This document shows, one piece after another, positions 6,086 through 13,643 of a stretch of 18,805 bases of DNA; the stretch's first letter is position 1, and each line of letters opens with the position of its first letter. The notes beneath the pieces were generated by a model. That model was given only the letters and a program-made list of their open reading frames with translations, was not told where the DNA came from and searched no databases. A program made the position numbers and the translations under genes. Source of the DNA: Chloroflexota bacterium (GTDB taxonomy: Bacteria; Chloroflexota; Limnocylindria; Limnocylindrales; CSP1-4); contig JAJYDP010000014.1 of the NCBI GenBank assembly GCA_021777365.1, positions 1-18,805 of the forward strand. The letters run 5' to 3'.

Positions 6086-8629
6086 TCAGGCGACCCAGCG
6101 ACGCCGGAGCACCCCGCGCACGACCTCGGCGACGAGCGCCGGCAGCAGGGCGACCGCGGCCACCAGCCCCCAGTCCGACAGGTCGAGCACCGTGGCGCGG
6201 AACGCGTCGGCGACCGGCGGGACGTACGGGATCAGGAACTGGACCACCACCGTGACCACGCCGCCGGCCAGGAGGAGCGGGTTCGGCCGCAGCCCGAGGA
6301 CCGGCAGGCGGAGGCTCCGGTTCGCGTTGGCCCGCACCGCCTGCCCGGCCACCAGTGCCGAGTAGGCGAGCCAGCGGGCGTGCTCGAAGCCACCCGGGTG
6401 CACCTCCATGATCACCAGCGCGGCCACCGCGCTGAAGCCGCCGGCCAGCGCGATCCGGGCCAGCAGCGTGTCGTCCAGCAGCGGGTGGTTCCGCGGCCGG
6501 GGCGGGACCCGCATGGCGTCCGGCTCCTCCCGCTCGATCTCGAACGACACCACGGTGAGCATGTCGATGAAGACCTCGAGCCAGAGGATCTGGATCGGGA
6601 GCAGCGGCTGCGAGTAGCCCGCGATCGTTGCGATGAGGATGAAGCCGAGCATCGCGACGTGCGTGGAGACCAGGAAGACGAGGCCCTTCTGGACGTTGGC
6701 CACGATCCGGCGTCCCTCGCGGAGGCCGTACATCAGGGTCGCGAACGAGTCGTCTCCCAGGATCAGGTCCGAGGCCTCGCGGGCGACGGCGGACCCGCTC
6801 CCCATCGCCACCGCGACGTCGGCGTGCTGGAGCGCCGGCGAGTCGTTCACGCCGTCGCCGGTGACGGCCACGGTCCGCCCGGTCGAGCGCGCCGCATCCA
6901 CCAGCCGCAGCTTGTCCTCCGGTGCCGCGCGGGCCACGATGTCCATCGAGGGCAGCTCCGCGCGGAGCCGGCCGTCGTCCCAGGTGGCGAGTTCTGCGCC
7001 GGTCACCACGCGCTCCCCCCGCATCCCGGCGTCGCGGGCGATCGCCGCCGCCGTCAGCGGATGATCGCCGGTGACGATGATGGTCTGGATGCCGGCGCTG
7101 GAGGCCAGGTGCATGGAGTCCGGGATCCCGTCGCGCAGGCGATCCGCGAACCCCACGAGGGCGAGGGGCTTCCACGGGTCGTTGTCCGCCCGGCCGGCGA
7201 GGAGCAGCAGCCGCTCCCCGGCATCGGCATCGCGCCGCACCAGCTCGTGCCAGGCGTCGTGCTCGGCCGGGGCGAGCCCGTCGGCGAAGGCGAGGACGGC
7301 CTCGGGTGCCCCGATGACGAGCTCTTCCACGACGCCCTGGCGGACGGAACGGGTGCGCGAATACGGGCGATCGTCGCTCACCGGCTCGGCACCGATCAGC
7401 TCCGCGGGATCGAGCTCCGGATCGCCCCCTGCATCCTTGAGCGCGGAGGTGAGCGAGCGGGTGAAGGACCCGGGCCGCGCCCCGGTCCCCACGCTCCACG
7501 CGTCCTCCTCGGCCCGCAGCGCGGCGGTCAGCAGCGTGCGCCGCCGGTCCGGGTCCGGGATCTCCCCCTCGGGCGTGCGCAGCGCCGTCAGGGCGAGGCG
7601 GTTCTGGGTCAGCGTGCCGGTCTTGTCGGTGAGGATCAGGTCGATCGCGCCCAGGGTCTCCTGCGCGTTCAGGCGCCGCACCAGCACGCCGCGCCGCAGC
7701 AGGCGGTAGGCGCCCAGGCCCAGGATCACGGCGAAGAGGATGGGCGGCTCCTCCGGGATGGAGGCGATGGCCGCCGAGATGCCCGCCATGAGGTTGGCCG
7801 TCGCGGGGTTGCCGCGGAGGAACCCCAGGCCGGTCGTGATGGAGATCAGGCCCACGGCGACCGCGAGGAGGATCCGGACCAGGCGGTCCAGCTCCCGCTG
7901 CAGCGGCGAGCGGCGGCGCGACTGCGTCGCCAGCGAGGTGGAGATGCGGCCGAACTCGGTGCGCAGCCCCGTGGCGACCACGATCCCCTCGCCGCGACCG
8001 GCCACCACGCTGGTCCCGGCGAACGCCACGGCGTGGCGCTCCGCCAGCGGGGCATCCGCGGGGTCGGGCGCGTCGCGGCCCGGCTCGGGAAGCGATTCGC
8101 CGGTGAGGGCGCTCCGGTCGAAGGCGAGACCCTCGGTCCGGAAGAGGCGCAGGTCGGCCGGGGACACGTCTCCCACGCGGAGCAGCACCACGTCACCCGG
8201 GACCAGCCGCGCCGCCGGGATCTCCGCGACGGTCGAGTCGCGCCGGACCCGCGCCATGGGCGCGGCGGCATCGCGGAGCGCCTCGAGCGCGCGCTCCGCG
8301 CGGTACTCGGTGACGACGTCGGCGCCGACCATCGGGCCGATCATCAGGAGCACGAAGAGGCCGTCCCGCACCTCCCCCAGGGCGACGGCGAGGGCCCCGG
8401 CCACGAACAGGAGGAGGATGAAGGGCTCAGTGAAGCTGTCCCAGACGATGTGGATCAGCGAGGGGCGCCTGACCTCCTCGAGCTCGTTGGGGCCGGAGAG
8501 CAGGAAGCGCTGCTCGGCGATCCCGCTGTCGAGGCCGGCCGCGGGATCCACGGCGAGGGCAGCTGCGACCTGGGCGGCGGGCTGGGCGTGGGCATCGACG
8601 ATCGACCCGGGTGGGCTACCGGCAGTCAT
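6086..8629 (-). CDS. Cation-translocating P-type ATPase (P2-like, PEEP variant)
   Basis: This 847-residue membrane protein has the P-type ATPase domain order: an N-terminal cation-ATPase region 'FLLSGPNEL', two membrane helices around 57-105, the actuator motif TGES at 176-179, helices near 250-310, the phosphorylation motif DKTGTLTQN at 335-343 (Asp335 phosphorylated), the nucleotide domain, the hinge GDGVNDSPA at 591-599, and about six C-terminal helices. There is no N-terminal heavy-metal domain and no CPC motif, so it is not a copper/zinc P1B pump. The M4 motif, PEGLP in calcium pumps, is PEEPP here (292-296), and the M6 segment reads LWLEVFIDM rather than LWVNLVTDG. Ion specificity therefore cannot be assigned. 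The ATG at 8629 has GGAG seven bases upstream. It is divergent from the nuclease gene, with no obvious partner or sensor next to it. Confidence 0.93.
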   Translation of the reverse strand: MTAGSPPGSIVDAHAQPAAQVAAALAVDPAAGLDSGIAEQRFLLSGPNELEEVRRPSLIHIVWDSFTEPFILLLFVAGALAVALGEVRDGLFVLLMIGPMVGADVVTEYRAERALEALRDAAAPMARVRRDSTVAEIPAARLVPGDVVLLRVGDVSPADLRLFRTEGLAFDRSALTGESLPEPGRDAPDPADAPLAERHAVAFAGTSVVAGRGEGIVVATGLRTEFGRISTSLATQSRRRSPLQRELDRLVRILLAVAVGLISITTGLGFLRGNPATANLMAGISAAIASIPEEPPILFAVILGLGAYRLLRRGVLVRRLNAQETLGAIDLILTDKTGTLTQNRLALTALRTPEGEIPDPDRRRTLLTAALRAEEDAWSVGTGARPGSFTRSLTSALKDAGGDPELDPAELIGAEPVSDDRPYSRTRSVRQGVVEELVIGAPEAVLAFADGLAPAEHDAWHELVRRDADAGERLLLLAGRADNDPWKPLALVGFADRLRDGIPDSMHLASSAGIQTIIVTGDHPLTAAAIARDAGMRGERVVTGAELATWDDGRLRAELPSMDIVARAAPEDKLRLVDAARSTGRTVAVTGDGVNDSPALQHADVAVAMGSGSAVAREASDLILGDDSFATLMYGLREGRRIVANVQKGLVFLVSTHVAMLGFILIATIAGYSQPLLPIQILWLEVFIDMLTVVSFEIEREEPDAMRVPPRPRNHPLLDDTLLARIALAGGFSAVAALVIMEVHPGGFEHARWLAYSALVAGQAVRANANRSLRLPVLGLRPNPLLLAGGVVTVVVQFLIPYVPPVADAFRATVLDLSDWGLVAAVALLPALVAEVVRGVLRRRWVA

Positions 8630-8778
8630 AGCGCTCCATGGTGGACCGAAGGGTCAACTGTCGCGCATGCCGAAGCGGGCGGGGTCCGGGGGCCGATGGG
8701 CCCGGAAGACGCCCGACATGCCCCGGCCGCGCCCGCGGCGGGACCGGCCGCCCACGGGATGCCGAGCGGCGTCGATGG

Positions 8779-8784
8779 TACCGT
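8779..8784 (+). promoter_or_regulatory. Putative -10 box of the 5' nuclease gene (leaderless)
   Basis: TACCGT is followed by six bases and the ATG at 8791, with no Shine-Dalgarno between, which suits a leaderless transcript. Confidence 0.45.
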
Positions 8785-8790
8785 CGGCCG

Positions 8791-9672
8791 ATGCAGCTCC
8801 ACCTGCTCGACGCCACCTACGAGCTCTTCCGGGCCCACTTCGGCCGCCCGCCGGCCACCGACGCGGACGGACGCGAGGCCGGCGCCACCATCGGACTCGT
8901 CGAGAGCGTGCTGCGGCTGCTGCGCCAGCCCGAGGTCACGCACCTCGCCTGTGCGACCGACCACGTGATCCGGTCGTGGCGCAACGAGCGATACGCCGGA
9001 TACAAGACCGAGGCGGGGATGCCGCCGGAACTCCTGGCGCAGTTCGGGTCCGCCGAGGACGCGCTCCGGGCGACGGGCCTCGTGGTCTGGCCGATGGCCG
9101 AGTTCGAGGCGGACGACGCCCTGGCGACGGCGGCGGCGCGCTGGGCCGACGCGCCGGGGATCGAGCGGGTGGTGATCCTCTCGCCGGACAAGGACCTCGC
9201 GCAGTGCGTGCGTGCCGACGGGCGGGTGGTCGCCTGGGACCGGCGTCGCGAGCGCCTGGTCGACGCGGACGCGGTGCGGGCGCGCTTCGGGGTGGAGCCC
9301 GGGAGCATCCCCGACTGGCTGGCCCTGGTGGGCGACGCCGCCGACGGGTTCCCCGGCCTGCGCGGGTGGGGGGAACGTTCGGCGTCGACGGTGCTGCGCC
9401 GCTACGGGCATCTCGAGGCAATCCCGGAACGGATGGAGGACTGGGACGTGACGGTGCGCAACCCCGGGCGCCTCGCGGCCGCCCTCCGCGACGGACGGGA
9501 GGAGGCCCGGCTCTACCGGGAGCTGGCCACGCTCCGGCTCGACGTGCCGCTCGCGGAGAGCCTGGATGACCTGGCCTGGTCGGGCGTGCCGCGCGGACCG
9601 TTCGAGGCCCTGGTCGCGAGGCTGCGCGCCCCGCACCTGCTGGACCGCGTCCCGCGCTGGCGGCTCCCGTGA
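8791..9672 (+). CDS. Stand-alone 5'-3' exonuclease / flap endonuclease domain protein
   Basis: This 293-residue protein corresponds to the 5' nuclease domain of DNA polymerase I without the polymerase. Such metal-dependent enzymes remove 5' flaps and RNA primers during repair and lagging-strand synthesis. Metal-binding acidic motifs are visible: LLDATYELFRAHF at 5-17, ATD at 55-57, EFEADDA at 104-110, SPDKDL at 131-136 and GDAADGFPG at 181-189, the last starting the helix-3-turn-helix 'GLRGWGERSASTVLRRYG' that grips duplex DNA. The helical arch segment reads YKTEA at 71-75 where Pol I enzymes usually have YKxxR, so the lysine is kept and the arginine lost; this may be a subfamily trait. The ATG at 8791 is chosen because the first conserved Asp is residue 7. 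It is divergent from the ATPase and convergent with the lipid kinase. A separate polA presumably exists elsewhere. Confidence 0.88.
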   Translation: MQLHLLDATYELFRAHFGRPPATDADGREAGATIGLVESVLRLLRQPEVTHLACATDHVIRSWRNERYAGYKTEAGMPPELLAQFGSAEDALRATGLVVWPMAEFEADDALATAAARWADAPGIERVVILSPDKDLAQCVRADGRVVAWDRRRERLVDADAVRARFGVEPGSIPDWLALVGDAADGFPGLRGWGERSASTVLRRYGHLEAIPERMEDWDVTVRNPGRLAAALRDGREEARLYRELATLRLDVPLAESLDDLAWSGVPRGPFEALVARLRAPHLLDRVPRWRLP

Positions 9673-9706
9673 CGGCGCGAGGCGGCCGGAGCCGGGGACA
9701 CGGGCA

Positions 9707-9741
9707 CTGGCCGGCCGAGCGGGGCCGCGTGAGCCGGCCGG
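9707..9741. terminator. Hairpin between convergent nuclease and lipid kinase genes
   Basis: CTGGCCGGC (9707-9715) pairs with GCCGGCCGG (9733-9741), nine pairs including one G-T wobble, around a 17-nt loop. It lies midway in the 97-bp gap between two converging stop codons and could act on both strands. Confidence 0.5.
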
Positions 9742-9769
9742 GTGGAACGGGCGGGGCGGCCCGGCGCCG

Positions 9770-10711
9770 TCAGCCGGCCGGCTCGAAGAGGTCGCCCGCG
9801 TAGCGCCGGGGCACCCGCACGTCGAGGGTGCGGGGCTCGACCAGGATCCGGAAGGGGCGCCCATCGGCGCCCTGGAGGGAGCTGCTCCGGACCGCGCTGC
9901 CGTCGACCTCCACCGGGGGGATCACCGGGGTGCGGATCGCGATCTCCCGCCCCCGGAAGCGGGGCACCTCGCCGCCCGGCCGTCGCCGCAGGGCGAGGGA
10001 CCAGCCGAGCCGGATCGCCACCTGCAGATCGTCCGCGGGCACCACGGTGACATCCAGGAGCCCGTCGTCGACGCGGGCGTCCGGCGTCGCGTGCACCACG
10101 TTCGCGTAGAGGCGCGAGTTCCCGACGATCACCTGGATGACACGCCCCTCCCAGGCGTCCCGCCCGTCCACCGAGATCTCGACGGGAAACGACCGGAAGT
10201 CCGGGATCGCGCGGACGACGCCCACGGCGATCCCGCCGGGACCCAGCCTGGCCTTCAGGCGCGGGTCGGTGTGGTCGAGCATCAGGCCGTCGATCCCGAT
10301 CCCCGCCATGAGCAGGAAGCGCAGGTAGCGCCCGTCGGGGTGGACCAGCCGCCCCATGTCCATGCCGCGGACGTCGGCGTCCACGAGCGCGGCCGCGGCT
10401 TCCTCGGGCGGGCGCGCCACGCCCAGCTCGTGCGCCCACAGGTTGGCGGTGCCGCCCGGCAGCACGCCGAGCTGGGCCCGGTGGCCGACCAGGACGTCCG
10501 CCACGTCGCGCAGGGTGCCGTCGCCTCCGGCCCCCACCAGCACCTCGGCCCCGAGGTCGAGCGCCTCCTCCACCTGCCGGCGGACGCTGGTCTGGCGGTC
10601 GCGATGCGCCACGTCCACGGTCCAGCCGGCGCGCTCGAGGACGGGGAGCACACGGTGGATCGGATAAGGGCCGCGGAAGGACCAGGGGTTGTCGATGATC
10701 CGAGCGCGCAA
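9770..10711 (-). CDS. Diacylglycerol kinase-family lipid kinase (YegS/DagK-like)
   Basis: This 313-residue protein belongs to the DAGK catalytic family, which phosphorylates diacylglycerol or related lipids with ATP at the cytoplasmic membrane. The nucleotide motif GGDGTLRDVADVL is at 62-74 and the substrate/nucleotide motif LPGGTANLWAHELG at 84-97. 'DDGLLDVTVV' and 'EVDGSAVR' follow in the C-terminal beta-sandwich as in YegS and DgkB. The start is TTG at 10711: an in-frame TGA lies just two codons upstream, and homologues begin right at this 'RxRxIxNP' segment, so no other start fits. GGCGGG a few bases before may be a weak ribosome-binding site. It is divergent from the ThDP enzyme gene by 107 bp. 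The precise lipid substrate cannot be told; bacterial members include diacylglycerol kinases and kinases for other lipids. Confidence 0.9.
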   Translation of the reverse strand: MRARIIDNPWSFRGPYPIHRVLPVLERAGWTVDVAHRDRQTSVRRQVEEALDLGAEVLVGAGGDGTLRDVADVLVGHRAQLGVLPGGTANLWAHELGVARPPEEAAAALVDADVRGMDMGRLVHPDGRYLRFLLMAGIGIDGLMLDHTDPRLKARLGPGGIAVGVVRAIPDFRSFPVEISVDGRDAWEGRVIQVIVGNSRLYANVVHATPDARVDDGLLDVTVVPADDLQVAIRLGWSLALRRRPGGEVPRFRGREIAIRTPVIPPVEVDGSAVRSSSLQGADGRPFRILVEPRTLDVRVPRRYAGDLFEPAG

Positions 10712-10804
10712 CGTTCACCCGCCGTGGACCAGGGATGGCCGCCGGCCGAGGGCCGGTACGGACACACGCTACACGCGGCCCGCCGTTCGTGCCGGGCGTG
10801 GCGC

Positions 10805-10810
10805 TACCAT
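10805..10810 (+). promoter_or_regulatory. Putative -10 box of the ThDP enzyme gene
   Basis: TACCAT is followed by eight bases and the ATG at 10819, with no Shine-Dalgarno, suggesting a leaderless or nearly leaderless mRNA. No good -35 is seen. Confidence 0.45.
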
Positions 10811-10818
10811 CCCGGCCC

Positions 10819-12555
10819 ATGAGCCAGGTATCGGCGGGCCGCGCGGTCGTCACGGCGCTCGAGCGCGCGGGGATCCGGCACGCGTTCACCGTCCCGGGGG
10901 AGAGCTTCCTGGAGCTGCTGGACGCGCTGCGCGACTCATCGATCCGGCTGGTGACCACGCGGCACGAGGCCGGCGCGGGGTTCATGGCGGAGGCGTATGC
11001 GCAGCTGACCGGGCGACCGGCGGTCTGCCTGGCCACGCGCGCCGTCGGGACCGCGAACCTGTCGATCGCCCTCCACACCGCGATGCAGGACTCCGCGCCG
11101 CTGGTGGCGATCTCGGGGCAGGTGCCGCGCGCCTTCCGGGGGCGCGAGGCGTTCCAGGAGACGGACCTGGCGGCCACCTTCGGCGCGCTGTGCAAGGGTG
11201 CCGCCGAACTCGACGAGCCGGCCGGCGCCGCCGGGGAGGTGGAGCGCCTCGCGTTGCTGGCACGCAGCGGACGTCCGGGTCCCGTCCTCGTGGCGGTGCC
11301 CGAGGACGTGCTGCGCGCGCCGGTCGATGCGCCGTGGCCGACGGGCCCCGGCGAGCCGGGCACGGTGGCCGCGGCGCCCGCGCCCCCCGAGCCCCCGGTC
11401 GGCGAGGTGCGCGGGGCGCTCCGCCTGCTCGCATCCGCCCGGAGGCCGGTGCTGGTCGCCGGCGGCGGGGTGCTGCGGAGCGGCGCGACGGCCGAGCTGC
11501 GCGCGTTCGCCGAGGCGGCCGGGCTCGCGGTGATCGCCGCCTGGCGGCGACCCGACGTCTTCCCCAACGACTCGCCGCGGTACCTGGGCGCGACCGGCCT
11601 GTCGGCGGCGCGCACGGTCCGGCCGCGCCTGCTCGAGGCGGACGTCATCCTCGCGCTCGGCACCCGGCTCTCCGAGGTCGCGTCCTTCGAGTACGCGGTC
11701 CCGGCGCCGGCCACCCGCCTGGTCCACGTCGACGTCGAGCCCGGCTTCCGCGGCGACAGGCCGGCGCCCGCCCTCACGGTGCGCGCCGACGCGCGCGCGT
11801 TCCTGCGCGTGGCGCTCGCGCTGCTCGGCGAGGCGGGCCCGGGCGCGAGCGGCCGGGGACCGGGAGCGCTGCGTCCGCCCGCTTCCCTCGCGGCCCGGCG
11901 TGCCGCGGATCTCGCCCGTGACCGCGCGGCGTACGTCGCCGCGGTGGAGCTGCCCGACCCGGGACCGCGCGGCGCCGGGGGACGGGCGCACCCGGCTACG
12001 GTCGTGGCGGCGCTCCGGCGGCACCTCCCGGAGGACGCCATCGTCACCACCGACGCCGGCAACTTCGCCGGGTGGGCGGCCCGCTACCTCCCGGTGCCGG
12101 CCGGGGGCCGGTTCCTGGGACCGACGTCGGGCGCCATGGGCTACGGCCTGCCGGCAGCGATCGGCGCCGGGATCGCCGCGAGGGAGCTGCAGGGCAGGCC
12201 GCGCCCGGTGGTGGCGCTGGCCGGCGACGGGGGGTTCGCGATGCTCATGGCGGAGCTGGAGACGGCCGTGCGCGAGGACCTGCGGCTCGCCGTCGTGGTC
12301 TTCGACAACGCCATGTACGGCACGATCCGGATGCACCAGGAGCGCGCGTACCCGCGCCGGGTGGCGGCCACCGACCTGGGCGCCATCGACTTCGGGGCGG
12401 TCGCGGAGGCCTGCGGCGCCCGGGCGTTCCGCGCCGTGCACGACGGCGAGGTCGGCGATGCAGTGGCGGCGGCCATGCGACATCCCGGCGTCGCCCTGGT
12501 CCACGTGCTGACCGATCCGCGCGTGATCAGCGTGGACGCCACCCTGCCCGGCTGA
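10819..12555 (+). CDS. ThDP-dependent acetolactate synthase-like enzyme
   Basis: This 578-residue protein has the three-domain layout of the acetolactate synthase/benzoylformate decarboxylase superfamily. The N-terminal pyrimidine-binding domain carries the cofactor-activating glutamate in TTRHEAGAGFMAEAYAQLTG (Glu50). The middle domain includes 'RPVLVAGGGVL' and 'ILALGTRLSE'. The C-terminal PP domain has the ThDP/metal motif GDGGFAMLMAELETA at 469 onward, closing with FDNAMYG (Asp470 and Asn497, the usual 27-residue spacing). The segment after the first domain, 'CLATRAVGTANLSIALHTAMQDSAPLVAISGQVPR....REAFQETDL', differs from the TSGPGATN of true acetolactate synthases. There is no small regulatory subunit gene (ilvN) nearby. 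The ATG at 10819 fits homologue starts and the upstream TACCAT. The reaction is unknown; decarboxylase, lyase and acetolactate synthase are all possible. It converges on the IMPase gene. Confidence 0.88.
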   Translation: MSQVSAGRAVVTALERAGIRHAFTVPGESFLELLDALRDSSIRLVTTRHEAGAGFMAEAYAQLTGRPAVCLATRAVGTANLSIALHTAMQDSAPLVAISGQVPRAFRGREAFQETDLAATFGALCKGAAELDEPAGAAGEVERLALLARSGRPGPVLVAVPEDVLRAPVDAPWPTGPGEPGTVAAAPAPPEPPVGEVRGALRLLASARRPVLVAGGGVLRSGATAELRAFAEAAGLAVIAAWRRPDVFPNDSPRYLGATGLSAARTVRPRLLEADVILALGTRLSEVASFEYAVPAPATRLVHVDVEPGFRGDRPAPALTVRADARAFLRVALALLGEAGPGASGRGPGALRPPASLAARRAADLARDRAAYVAAVELPDPGPRGAGGRAHPATVVAALRRHLPEDAIVTTDAGNFAGWAARYLPVPAGGRFLGPTSGAMGYGLPAAIGAGIAARELQGRPRPVVALAGDGGFAMLMAELETAVREDLRLAVVVFDNAMYGTIRMHQERAYPRRVAATDLGAIDFGAVAEACGARAFRAVHDGEVGDAVAAAMRHPGVALVHVLTDPRVISVDATLPG

Positions 12556-12632
12556 CGCCCGGCGCACGACGGACTCCGGCTGGCCGGGTACTGCCCTGCG
12601 GCCCGACCGACGCCCGACGGCACCACGAATGC

Positions 12633-12651
12633 CCGCCCGGTGGACGGGCGG
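12633..12651. terminator. Hairpin between convergent ThDP enzyme and IMPase genes
   Basis: CCGCCCG (12633-12639), loop GTGGA, CGGGCGG (12645-12651) is a perfect 7-bp stem within the 126-bp gap between two converging stops. It probably ends transcription from one or both sides. Confidence 0.55.
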
Positions 12652-12681
12652 CAGCAGCCGGGCGGCCGCCGCCGATCCGGA

Positions 12682-13521
12682 TCAGCCGGGGCCCGCCGCC
12701 CGGAAGAGCTCCAGTATCCGCCCGTGGTGGCGGGCAGGCGCGGCGATGATCCCGATCGTCGTCGCCGGTCGCGACAGGTCGAACCAGGGCGAACCATCCG
12801 CCGCGGTCACCAGCGCACCGCCCTCCTCGGCGATCAGGCCGCCGGCGGCAACGTCCCAGTTCGACATCCCGGTGGGGAGGACGCACGCGTCCAGGCGCCC
12901 TGCCGCGACGTACGACAGCTCCAGGGCGGACGACCCGAAGTGGCGCGCGGCCCGCACGCTTCGCCGCAGGTCGCCGAGGTCGGAGCGCCAGTCGCGGGGC
13001 GAGTAACCGAGCGCGATCAGGTACTCGTCCAGCGCGGCCTTCTCCGGGTTGCGGATCGGGCGACCGTTCAGGTGCGCACCGCGACCCCGGACGGCGGTGA
13101 AGATCTCGTCGCGGACCGGGTCGAGCACCACGCCGACCGCCGGCACTCCGTCCACCGCGAGGCCGATGCTGACCGAGAAGACCGGCACGGCGTTCGCGTA
13201 GTTCACCGTGCCGTCGAGCGGATCCACCACCCAGGCCCGGCCCGTGCCGGCCGTCGGACCGGCACCGCCGGCGGTCGCGTGCTCGCCCGATTCCTCGGCC
13301 AGGACCGCGTCTCCGGGGAACGCCGCGCGAAGCACCTCGATGATCAGGCGCTCGGACAGGTGGTCGACCTCGGTGACCACGTCGCGGGCGCTCTTCCGGC
13401 GGATCTCGCCGACCTTCCCGAGCCGCTCGAGCTGGAGGCGCCCCGCGACCCGGGCGGCGTCGACCGCCACCTCGAGGGCATGGGCAGCGTCGGCATCGGA
13501 GACGATCGCGGCAGCGGGCAC
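12682..13521 (-). CDS. Inositol monophosphatase-family phosphatase
   Basis: This 279-residue protein has all signatures of the lithium-sensitive, Mg-dependent IMPase fold: DVVTEVDHLSE at 47-57, the metal site EES at 76-78, DPLDGTVNYAN at 100-110 (Asp100, Asp103), 'GSSALELSYVAAGRLDA' at 196-212, and NWDVAAGGLIAEEGG at 221-235 with the catalytic Asp223. Family members hydrolyse inositol phosphates, fructose-1,6-bisphosphate, histidinol phosphate or PAP; nothing here decides which. The start is GTG at 13521, supported by TACAAT six bases upstream (leaderless), and conserved sequence begins soon after. About 12 residues between the EES and DPLDGT motifs are Ala/Gly/Thr-rich, slightly longer than usual. 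It is divergent from the ABC exporter operon and converges on the ThDP enzyme. Confidence 0.93.
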   Translation of the reverse strand: MPAAAIVSDADAAHALEVAVDAARVAGRLQLERLGKVGEIRRKSARDVVTEVDHLSERLIIEVLRAAFPGDAVLAEESGEHATAGGAGPTAGTGRAWVVDPLDGTVNYANAVPVFSVSIGLAVDGVPAVGVVLDPVRDEIFTAVRGRGAHLNGRPIRNPEKAALDEYLIALGYSPRDWRSDLGDLRRSVRAARHFGSSALELSYVAAGRLDACVLPTGMSNWDVAAGGLIAEEGGALVTAADGSPWFDLSRPATTIGIIAAPARHHGRILELFRAAGPG

Positions 13522-13527
13522 GGCGCC

Positions 13528-13533
13528 ATTGTA
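13528..13533 (-). promoter_or_regulatory. -10 box of the IMPase gene (leaderless)
   Basis: On the minus strand TACAAT is followed by six bases (GGCGCC) and the GTG start codon. This is the clearest example in the window of a -10 box placed so that transcription begins on the start codon. Confidence 0.55.
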
Positions 13534-13643
13534 TGGGCTGTCCGCGAGTTCGCCGGGAGCTCGCCACGGGCTCGCGGCGAGGGCATGACCTGCCGCCGAG
13601 GCTCGGCCGGCCGTGCGGGCGCGGCCTGCGGCGGGTTGCGCGG

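Noticed and set aside
6023..8968. A 981-codon plus-strand frame opposite the P-type ATPase
   Set aside because: Composition is extreme and no domain is visible, while the minus strand has every P-type ATPase motif.
10712..10767. ATG at 10767 as the start of the lipid kinase
   Set aside because: That frame is different from the kinase frame, and an in-frame TGA two codons before TTG 10711 excludes any upstream start.
9513..12062. An 849-codon minus-strand frame spanning the nuclease, lipid kinase and ThDP enzyme genes
   Set aside because: It crosses several well-supported genes on both strands and has no family signature.
13533..13643. N-terminal extension of the first ABC ATPase back to 13533
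   Set aside because: The added 37 residues are Arg/Gly-rich with no family similarity and overlap the divergent IMPase promoter.
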